Assembly (NCBI RefSeq): GCF_000003815.2
Contig: NC_049984.1
Location: 3,632,434 to 3,696,433, forward strand
Direction: 5' to 3'
Source: Branchiostoma floridae
Taxonomy: Eukaryota; Chordata; Leptocardii; Amphioxiformes; Branchiostomatidae
Length of the DNA: 64,000 nt
This document shows positions 34,301-45,300 of this stretch, in pieces (within the stretch, counting starts at the first letter, position 1; the number at the start of each line of letters is the position of its first letter). The notes beneath the pieces were generated by a model. It was given only the letters and a program-made list of their open reading frames with translations. It did no database searches and was not told the DNA's origin. Made by a program: the position numbers and the translations under genes.

Positions 34301-37300
34301 TTCCTACAGGTTTGTACAGCAGTGCGACTCCACAGTTCTAAAGACGGTTGTTCCTACAGGTTTGTACAGCAGTGCGACTCCACAGTTCTAAAGACGGTTG
34401 TTCCTACAGGTTTGTACAGCAGTGCGACTCCACAGTTCTAAAGTCGGTTGTTCCTACAGGTTTGTACAGCAGTGCGACTCCACAGTTCTAAAGACGGTTG
34501 TTCCTACAGGTTCGTACAGCAGTGCGACTCCACAGTTCTAAAGACGGTTGTTCCTACAGGTTTGTACAGCAGTGGGACTCCACAGTTCTAAAGACAGTTG
34601 TTCCTACAGATTTGTACAGCAGTGCGACTCCACAGTTCTAAAGACAGTTGTTCCTACAGGTTTGTACAGCAGTGCGACTCCACAGTTCTAAAGACGGNNN
34701 NNNNNNNNNNNNNNNNNNNNNNNNNNNNNNNNNNNNNNNNNNNNNNNNNNNNNNNNNNNNNNNNNNNNNNNNNNNNNNNNNNNNNNNNNNNNNNNNNNNN
34801 NNNNNNNNNNNNNNNNNNNNNNNNNNNNNNNNNNNNNNNNNNNNNNNNNNNNNNNNNNNNNNNNNNNNNNNNNNNNNNNNNNNNNNNNNNNNNNNNNNNN
34901 NNNNNNNNNNNNNNNNNNNNNNNNNNNNNNNNNNNNNNNNNNNNNNNNNNNNNNNNNNNNNNNNNNNNNNNNNNNNNNNNNNNNNNNNNNNNNNNNNNNN
35001 NNNNNNNNNNNNNNNNNNNNNNNNNNNNNNNNNNNNNNNNNNNNNNGTTGTTCCTACAGGTTTGTACAGCAGTGCGACTCGTCAGTTCTAAAGACGGTTG
35101 TTCCTACAGGTTTGTACAGCAGTGCGACTCCACAGTTCTAAAGACAGTTGTTCCTACAGGTTCGTACAGCAGTGCGACTCCACAGTTCTAAAGACGGTTG
35201 TTCCTACAGGTTTGTACAGCAGTGCGACTCCACAGTTCTGAAGACGGTTGTTCCTACAGGTTTGTACAGCAGTGCGACTCCACAGTTCTAAAGACGGTTG
35301 TTCCTACAGGTTTGTACAGCAGTGCGACTCCTCAGTTCTAAAGACGGTTGTTCCTACAGGTTTGTACAGCAGTGCGACTCCACAGTTCTAAAGACAGTTG
35401 TTCCTACAGGTTCGTACAGCAGTGCGACTCCACAGTTCTAAAGACGGTTGTTCCTACAGGTTTGTACAGCAGTGCGACTCCTCAGTTCTAAAGACGGTTG
35501 TTCCTACAGGTTTGTACAGCAGTGCGACTCCACAGTTCTAAAGACGGTTGTTCCTACAGGTTCGTACAGCAGTGCGACTCCACAGTTCTAAAGACGGTTG
35601 TTCCTACAGGTTTGTACAGCAGTGGGACTCCACAGTTCTAAAGACAGTTGTTCCTACAGATTTGTACAGCAGTGCGACTCCACAGTTCTAAAGACAGTTG
35701 TTCCTACAGATTTGTACAGCAGTGCGACTCCACAGTTCTAAAGACGGTTGTTCCTACAGGTTTGTGCAGCAGTGCGACTCGTCAGTTCTAAAGACAGTTG
35801 TTCCTACAGATTTGTACAGCAGTGCGACTCCACAGTTCTAAAGACAGTTGTTCCTACAGATTTGTACAGCAGTGCGACTCCACAGTTCTAAAGACGGTTG
35901 TTCCTACAGGTTTGTACAGCAGTGCGACTCCACAGTTCTAAAGACGGTTGTTCCTACAGGTTTGTACAGCAGTGCGACTCCACAGTTCTAAAGACGGTTG
36001 TTCCTACAGGTTCGTACAGCAGTGCGACTCCACAGTTCTAAAGACGGTTGTTCCTACAGATTTGTACAGCAGTGCGACTCCACAGTTCTAAAGACAGTTG
36101 TTCCTACAGGTTCGTACAGCAGTGCGACTCGTCAGTTCTAAAGACGGTTGTTCCTACAGGTTTGTACAGCAGTGCGACTCCACAGTTCTAAAGACAGTTG
36201 TTCCTACAGGTTCGTACAGCAGTGCGACTCCACAGTTCTAAAGACGGTTGTTCCTACAGGTTTGTACAGCAGTGCGACTCCACAGTTCTAAAGACAGTTG
36301 TTCCTACAGGTTTGTACAGCAGTGCGACTCCACAGTTCTAAAGACGGTTGTTCCTACAGGTTTGTACAGCAGTGCGACTCCACAGTTCTAAAGACGGTTG
36401 TTCCTACAGGTTTGTACAGCAGTGCGACTCCACAGTTCTAAAGACGGTTGTTCCTACAGGTTTGTACAGCAGTGCGACTCCTCAGTTCTAAAGACGGTTG
36501 TTCCTACAGGTTTGTACAGCAGTGCGACTCCACAGTTCTAAAGACAGTTGTTCCTACAGGTTCGTACAGCAGTGCGACTCCACAGTTCTAAAGACGGTTG
36601 TTCCTACAGGTTTGTACAGCAGTGCGACTCCACAGTTCTAAAGACAGTTGTTCCTACAGATTTGTACAGCAGTGCGACTCCACAGTTCTAAAGACGGTTG
36701 TTCCTACAGGTTTGTACAGCAGTGCGACTCCACAGTTCTAAAGACGGTTGTTCCTACAGGTTTGTACAGCAGTGCGACTCCACAGTTCTGAAGACGGTTG
36801 TTCCTACAGGTTTGTACAGCAGTGCGACTCCACAGTTCTAAAGACGGTTGTTCCTACAGGTTTGTACAGCAGTGCGACTCCACAGTTCTAAAGACAGTTG
36901 TTCCTACAGGTTTGTACAGCAGTGCGACTCCACAGTTCTAAAGACGGTTGTTCCTACAGGTTTGTACAGCAGTGCGACTCCACAGTTCTAAAGACGGTTG
37001 TTCCTACAGGTTTGTACAGCAGTGCGACTCCACAGTTCTAAAGACGGTTGTTCCTACAGGTTTGTACAGCAGTGCGACTCCTCAGTTCTAAAGACGGTTG
37101 TTCCTACAGGTTTGTACAGCAGTGCGACTCCACAGTTCTAAAGACGGTTGTTCCTACAGGTTTGTACAGCAGTGCGACTCCACAGTTCTAAAGACGGTTG
37201 TTCCTACAGGTTTGTACAGCAGTGCGACTCCACAGTTCTAAAGACGGTTGTTCCTACAGGTTTGTACAGCAGTGCGACTCCACAGTTCTAAAGACAGTTG

Positions 37301-40300
37301 TTCCTACAGGTTTGTACAGCAGTGCGACTCCACAGTTCTAAAGACAGTTGTTCCTACAGGTTCGTACAGCAGTGCGACTCCACAGTTCTAAAGACGGTTG
37401 TTCCTACAGGTTTGTACAGCAGTGCGACTCCTCAGTTCTAAAGACGGTTGTTCCTACAGGTTTGTACAGCAGTGCGACTCCACAGTTCTAAAGACAGTTG
37501 TTCCTACAGGTTCGTACAGCAGTGCGACTCCACAGTTCTAAAGACGGTTGTTCCTNNNNNNNNNNNNNNNNNNNNNNNNNNNNNNNNNNNNNNNNNNNNN
37601 NNNNNNNNNNNNNNNNNNNNNNNNNNNNNNNNNNNNNNNNNNNNNNNNNNNNNNNAGTGCGACTCCACAGTTCTAAAGACGGTTGTTCCTACAGGTTCGT
37701 ACAGCAGTGCGACTCCACAGTTCTAAAGACGGTTGTTCCTACAGGTTCGTACAGCAGTGCGACTCCACAGTTCTAAAGACGGTTGTTCCTACAGGTTTGT
37801 ACAGCAGTGCGACTCCACAGTTCTAAAGACGGTTGTTCCTACAGGTTTGTACAGCAGTGCGACTCCACAGTTCTAAAGTCGGTTGTTCCTACAGGTTTGT
37901 ACAGCAGTGCGACTCCACAGTTCTAAAGACAGTTGTTCCTACAGGTTCGTACAGCAGTGCGACTCGTCAGTTCTAAAGACGGTTGTTCCTACAGGTTTGT
38001 ACAGCAGTGCGACTCCACAGTTCTAAAGACAGTTGTTCCTACAGGTTCGTACAGCAGTGCGACTCCACAGTTCTAAAGACGGTTGTTCCTACAGGTTTGT
38101 ACAGCAGTGCGACTCCACAGTTCTAAAGACAGTTGTTCCTACAGGTTTGTACAGCAGTGCGACTCCACAGTTCTAAAGACGGTTGTTCCTACAGGTTTGT
38201 ACAGCAGTGCGACTCCTCAGTTCTAAAGACAGTTGTTCCTACAGATTTGTACAGCAGTGCGACTCCACAGTTCTAAAGACAGTTGTTCCTACAGATTTGT
38301 ACAGCAGTGCGACTCCACAGTTCTAAAGACGGTTGTTCCTACAGGTTTGTACAGCAGTGCGACTCCACAGTTCTAAAGACGGTTGTTCCTACAGATTTGT
38401 ACAGCAGTGCGACTCCACAGTTCTAAAGACGGTTGTTCCTACAGGTTTGTACAGCAGTGCGACTCGTCAGTTCTAAAGACGGTTGTTCCTACAGATTTGT
38501 ACAGCAGTGCGACTCCACAGTTCTAAAGACGGTTGTTCCTACAGGTTTGTACAGCNNNNNNNNNNNNNNNNNNNNNNNNNNNNNNNNNNNNNNNNNNNNN
38601 NNNNNNNNNNNNNNNNNNNNNNNNNNNNNNNNNNNNNNNNNNNNNNNNNNNNNNNTGTTCCTACACGGTTCGTACAGCAGTGCGACTCCACAGTTCTAAA
38701 GTCGGTTGTTCCTACAGGTTTGTACAGCAGTGCGACTCCACAGTCTAAAGACGGTTGTCCTACAGGTTCGTACAGCAGTGCGACTCCACAGTCCTAAAGA
38801 CGGTTGTTCCTACAGGTTTGTACAGCAGTGCGACTCCACAGTTCTAAAGACAGTTGTTCCTACAGATTTGTACAGCAGTGCGACTCCACAGTTCTAAAGA
38901 CAGTTGTTTCTACAGATTTGTACAGCAGTGCGACTCCACAGTTCTAAAGACGGTTGTTCCTACAGGTTTGTGCAGCAGTGCGACTCGTCAGTTCTAAAGA
39001 CAGTTGTTCCTACAGATTTGTACAGCAGTGCGACTCCACAGTTCTAAAGACAGTTGTTCCTACAGATTTGTACAGCAGTGCGACTCCACAGTTCTAAAGA
39101 CGGTTGTTCCTACAGGTTTGTACAGCAGTGCGACTCCAAAGTTTTAAAGACGGTTGTTCCTACAGGTTCGTACAGCAGTGCGACTCGTCAATTCGTATCC
39201 CGGTGGAGGACCCGGATGGGGATACCGTCAAGTGCAGGTGGGGTGTTGGCCTAGAGGAATGCGGAGAGGTCTGCGGTGCCATGCCTAATGTGACGCTAGA
39301 CGAGGTACGTTGAACCACGAGTGCTGTTTCACGTTGCCGCCTCCTGAAAGTGACTTAGATGGAATAATGCCAAAGGTACATACTGTTAATGGTAAAGTAT
39401 ATCTTTCTTAATGACCTGGTCCAAAACGAAGTAAATGTAGTTTGTTTTTACTCGCACACAATACGAGCGATCACTGTTGTTGTATTCTTATTATCATTAA
39501 ATCCTCCCCCCTCCCATATCAACACACAGGATTCCTGCACCCTGTCTTACGCGGCGGGATTAGAGGACGGCTGGTACGCCATTGCTCTTGTTCTGGAGGA
39601 TTTCTCCCCTGACCCTGCCTGCTCTTCGGGGTGCGGCCCCTACACCGGGATACCGCTCCAGTTCTTAGCTCTTGGTATGTCAATTCAGTCCAGTTTTTCT
39701 GCAACATTCTATAGTCATTTCAGTCCAGTTTTTCTGCAACATTCTATTGTCAATTCAGTCCAGTTTTTCTGCAACATTCTATTGTCAATTCAGTCCAGTT
39801 TCTCTGCAAAATTCTATAGTCATTTCAGTCCAGTTTTTCTGCAACATTCTATTGTCAATTCAGTCCAGTTTTTCTGCAACATTCTATAGTCATTTCAGTC
39901 CAGTTTTTCTGCAACATTCTATTGTCAATTCAGTCCAGTTTTTCTGCAAAATTCTATAGTCATTAATGATATGATGTACAGAGCTCCAAAAATATGGCAC
40001 ATTGCAGTTCAAAGCCTGGGTGAGGTTTCTTCATTTATGAGCGTGGTCTCTAAACAGCTGTTAGCTAATTAGAAAAGTGGCTTAACTTTAAAAATATTTA
40101 TTGTTATTCTTTGATTTGTTGACAACTGGTCGGAAATCTCAGCTCAGTTGGGAAGAACCTTCCCCGGGAATTTTGTATACATGTAGGCCTCAGTCGTGTC
40201 TCCGCATAGGATACTTAACTTAAAGCGAACTTTCGGAATATCATGAAATTTATGTAATTAGCAAGTAGCCTGTTGCAAAATTCTGGATTTGTCTCACATT

Positions 40301-42363
40301 GAACACTGTCTTTCCTCGAATATTGCATAGCTTTAAATCTACATCTATTGTTACCTTATTAGTTTAATTATACCTTATAGCTACTTGTCGTATACAATAT
40401 ACCTAAGTTGTACATTGTACCCGTTTTACAAATGCTGTGCAATAAACTTTGACTTGACTTGAAATTTCTTGCCTCTCTTCACCAGTGGAATCCACCTCTA
40501 CGCCCTGCAACCTCAGTTGTGGCTCCACATACTTAAGTTTAAGCAAACTTTTGGATATTCTTGAAATTTCGTTTCTTTACCAGTGGAATCCACAGTCATG
40601 GCTCCACATTAAGCGAACGTTCGGATGATCCTGAAATTTCTTGCCTCTTTTCACCAGTGGAATCCACCTCTACGCCCTGCAACCTCAGTTGTGGCTCCAC
40701 ATACTTAACTTTAAGCAAACTTTTGGATATTCTTGAAATTTCGTTTCTGTACCAGTGGAATCCACAGTCATGGCTCCACATTAAGCGAACGTTCGGATGA
40801 TCCTGAAATTTCTTGCCTTTCTTCACCAGTGGAATCCACCTCTACGCCCTGCAACCAACGCCCCATGATTGTCGGTGACGAGCCCCGGGACCAGAGCTGT
40901 GTCGGCGTTCCCACTGGCGACACCTACACCGCCGTCATTCAGGCGCAGGCAGAGGGCGCTGGAGTCACGTAAGGACCTTTCAAACAACGGAGTTGATACG
41001 CCAAAAAGTACTAGTACTTACTCAAAAAACCTGATATGGTTTTGGAAACGGTCAGACGTTTCAACTTCCAAGTAGTGTTCGTCAGTGACACTGTGTCACT
41101 GACGCCAGTGTCACTGACAAAAACTACTGGATAGTAGTTGAAACGTCTGACCGTTTCCAAAACCACAGGGTGCTGGAGTCAGGTAAGTACCTACGTAAGC
41201 AACTGAGTTGATACGCCAAAAAGTAGTTACTCGAGCAACTGGATATCGTTTTGGAAACGGTCAGACGTTTCAACTACCATCAAGTAGTTTTCGGCAGTGT
41301 GTTCAACTACAATACTCTTTCCACGTGCAGAGAGCTAGGCAGAGAAAACAACATGTACCAAGTTTTCGGGATGAGTCGGTTTGGATCAAACTCGTGAAAC
41401 AGAAACATGATCAAAACGTGCTTCTGGATCAATAATAGGACACATGTATGATAGATGAATACAATTTTTTCTTCCTGCAGGATTGCTGACATCCTGACGA
41501 CTTCTCCTCTCGGCATGACCAAGTCCAGCCTGGCTGTCGATCCCAACTACGAGCAGCGTGCCTCCGTCACCGTCACCTGGACACCGACGGCGCAGCAGGC
41601 CGGCCAGCACATCTTCTGCTTCCGGGCCGCGGACACAAACAAGTAGGGACTTATCTATCAATTTAATCCATCCATCCATCCATCCATCCATCCATCCATC
41701 CATCCATCCATCCATCCATCCATCCATCCATCCATCCATCCATCCATCCATCCATCNNNNNNNNNNNNNNNNNNNNNNNNNNNNNNNNNNNNNNNNNNNN
41801 NNNNNNNNNNNNNNNNNNNNNNNNNNNNNNNNNNNNNNNNNNNNNNNNNNNNNNNNATGCTAGCAGGATCATATATGGAATGTTCACTGAGAACAAGATT
41901 TGTTTAGGTGCGCATGGATGACATTCGTGCACCAATCGATGTTGTACTGAACAAGAGGGGACCTTCGGATAGGTCTGTTAGTAGTTTGTTGACATCGTAA
42001 CTTTAACAAAATACGAAATGACGTGAAAGGCCATCTTCTGTTTCCGTGCTGTGGACTCAAACGGGTATGGCCTTTGTTTGTTTGTTTGTTTATGTGCACA
42101 TGGATGACATCCGTGTACGTCATTAAACAATTTTTACTTGCCATTTCGGTCATCCAAAGATTCTTTCGGCAACGCTCAGAAATTTGCTGAGATGGGGCTC
42201 CAAGATGTTCAAAGATGCTTATATCATCAATGTAGTTCCTTTTGTCTTGTCATTTGAGTGCCTGAATCATCTGTTTTTGTTTTTTTGTTTGTGATGACCG
42301 TTGTTATCTTTATATCCCAAAGCATCGAGTCCACCCAACGCTGTTTGACAATTTTAGCAGGAG
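31346..42363 (+). CDS. N-terminal extracellular module of the lectin-like gene
   Basis: The first nine exons make one conserved module seen in amphioxus, cnidarian and mollusc secreted proteins: [141 protein letters not shown] and [10 protein letters not shown]. It has many paired Cys, as expected outside the cell. No vertebrate counterpart or biochemical role is known to me. The module is cut by large introns, one of them (33766-39165) almost entirely a minisatellite. Confidence 0.85.
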
Positions 42364-45300
42364 GTAAGAATCTAAATTTTAACCGGAGATGGTAATATTA
42401 TGTTTTTCCTTAGTTATTTAAACGTTAACATTTACCCGCGTAGTTTCTTGTAACCTTTAGACACGTTGGCACAGTTTAGCACAGTATATCAACCAATCTT
42501 TCGCAGCTATCAGTATTGACTGAAACGTATCAGACGTGTACGGTACAAGGCGACAGAAAGAATACTGAATACAGAGTTCTGCATGAAACAATGGCAACAG
42601 AATCCAATACAGTCTTGCTTGCTTGTTTTCTATGACACCAATACTATAGCTGGCGCCTATTCTGACAGCTAATGGTTGCGTTAACTTGCATGGCACTGAT
42701 AACAACTGTGAAGCAACCCTGCTGTTGACTCTGGTCATTATATAAATTGAGTGTTTTGCATATTGCTTTATAGGCTCCATCGGTGCCATTTATGCCACCA
42801 ATGATTAAGCTTTATTGCTTCAAAATGTCATTTCCCGATTTAGCTTTGTCCGATTTGAAATCTGTAAACTGCATTTTATTTTGGGTGACAAGCGCTATGG
42901 TTTAGGTCTAATTTCAATGTGCCATTAATTAAGGAAAAAATTAACTGTGATAGCTTAAGTTAATGAGAAAAATGTTTGATATTGTGGTATATGCCCAGTG
43001 TTAAAGGCAACCTTTGGTATTTCAACAGCGACTCCTCCCGCCGTGGCAACGATGACCCCATCTGGCTCAGTCCTCTCGACTCAGCAGATCACTTGGTCTT
43101 TGACTTTCGACATGGAGGTATTTTTTTATAATATTGTGTTCATAATACAATAATTATGGCATTGTTTATCATGATAATTTACTCAACTCACAGATATGGC
43201 GTCGTGTGTGGCGTAACTGGTAGAGCGTTCGGCTCGAAATCTATAGGTCATGAGTTCGATCCCCGCCGTTCCCCCGACGTTGTGCCCTAGCTTGGGAAAG
43301 ACACTTTACACGACTTTCCTCACTTCACCCAGCTGCAAAAATTGGCACCTGACTTCGGTCAGGGAGGTGAAAGAAAAGACTACCTTTACCTTCTGTCTGC
43401 ACTGTGTATGTGGCAATGTTAATATAAGTTACAAAACTAAGTTACTGCAGTGCCACATTGTCCACCTCTGTCCAAAAGCAAATAAAAAACAAACTGACAG
43501 ATAGTTTGACGTGAATTGCCACGTGTGGAATCACCCCGTTTAGATTTAAATCACATTATCCATCAAATCTGATTGCTGATTTATCCTCATGTAGTCAGAC
43601 GTTTTGACAACGGGTGTTATCTAGAATGTCAGACCGTTTCCAGATCACATCTAGTTGCTTGAGTATCTGCTTTTTGGGGTATCTTATTGCCTGGATGGCT
43701 AACCTTCATCGATGACTTTACTCTTCTACAGCCCATACTGGCAACAACACCCAGGTACATCCGGTTCTTCAACGACGCGGGCACGGAGGTGCACGCTATC
43801 GACACCAGTTCCTCTGACCTCCAGCTGTCCGGAAACACCCTCAGCTTCACCACGGCTCCGAACGTGTTCGCGGCAGGCGGCCACTACATCCTGGTGGACC
43901 AAGGTGTGGTGATGAGCCCGTCATCAGGCTGCGCGACCGGCGGTCCTGCCTTTGCCGGCATCAGCGACAGCAGTACCTGGACATTCAACGCCAGTAAGTT
44001 TTGCCCAGGGCGCCCAAAAATACACCTCTCCTTTCTGACATCACACGCTATCTGTCCCCAAAAAATCAAGACCATAGCATGTCCAGGTCAAAAGATACAA
44101 AAAATTGACGTTCTGTAGCAGTACCAAGGTCACACACCAGGAGGCACAAAACTGACTTTGACCTTCGTCTTCCCTACACCTACCCACATAACAAATATCA
44201 TTACAATCCATTGAGAGGTTCTAAAGTTATGCTGACCACAAATATGCGGAAACACAGACACACCAAAAACTATACCTCCATTTTTCATGGAGGTAACTAC
44301 ACAGAAGAATGCTCACTGAGAACTAGATTCCTTGAACACAAACGCCCAGTTCGCTGTCGTCGAAGGTCTCTCCTCACAGCCACATTAGATACCAGGCCAT
44401 AACGCTTCACTGGACCAAGTCAGAATACTGGACACGGGAAGACATGTACTTTGTAAGAGGAATAAAGTAGGCATCAGTGCATGCCATAGCTAATCAGAGG
44501 CGGTGGGAATGATACATTTTTAGCACGTTTGACCATTTTGCTGATGTCACGTATCTGCAAGGTCACGTGTCTGTAACTCTCGCGAGATTACGTTCTTAAG
44601 TGATTGGCTATCAGCATTCATCCCGAAGAAGGCAACAGTGGTCTTTGATCCGTGTATACCATTGTGATGGAAGAAAGTTCAGCATCTTACGAGTCATGTA
44701 ACCGTGTTTTTCAGGGCCTTGCCCAGAAGGCTATGATTACCAATTCGGCATCCAGAAGTGCCTGCACCTGCACAGACGTCCCATGACGTACCTTGACGCT
44801 AGGGCCTACTGCCAAAGCAGGGGTGGCGGAATCTTTCAGCTCGACGACGCAGCAGACGTGAGCAGGGTGAAGGCCGCCCTGGCAGGTCGCAGGTGACAAT
44901 TTTTTTTTCCATTTCATGAAAAACAATATAGTATGCCTACATTATGTTACAATTCTAAGACCATTTATCCGTGCACAAAATAGAGCGCTTACCAACAAGC
45001 TTTCGATCGGCCGTCTGATCCTTCTCAACTTGAAATGACCCAGAGCTTAAGTAACACATCCGGAACGGCAGTGTGACGTCAGCAAAGGGTCAAAGGTGCT
45101 TGGCAGTCGGTATCGACTTGAATTCTTTGGCGGAAATACTGAGTGCATTCTACTACGCTTTATTCGTGACGTGATGAGCTACTCGTATGTCGTGAGAGAC
45201 ACAAATTAGCTATTTCCACATCACACGGGAACTAAACATAAAAATATCATAAAAATAGACCTAATCTAATACTTAGTATAGTGTCCAAAGTCATAGTCCG

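Noticed and set aside
33907-39187. CRISPR array
   Set aside because: The 50-bp units are directly contiguous with no unique spacers, and the setting is a spliced animal gene. The end of the array coincides with a splice acceptor.
33803-39313. Short plus-strand ORFs of the [15 protein letters not shown] type
   Set aside because: They arise because a 50-bp unit rotates through all three frames. They contain N runs and break every three units at TAA. Not genes.
41386-41935. [12 protein letters not shown] repeat protein
   Set aside because: Translation of the ATCC microsatellite across an assembly gap.
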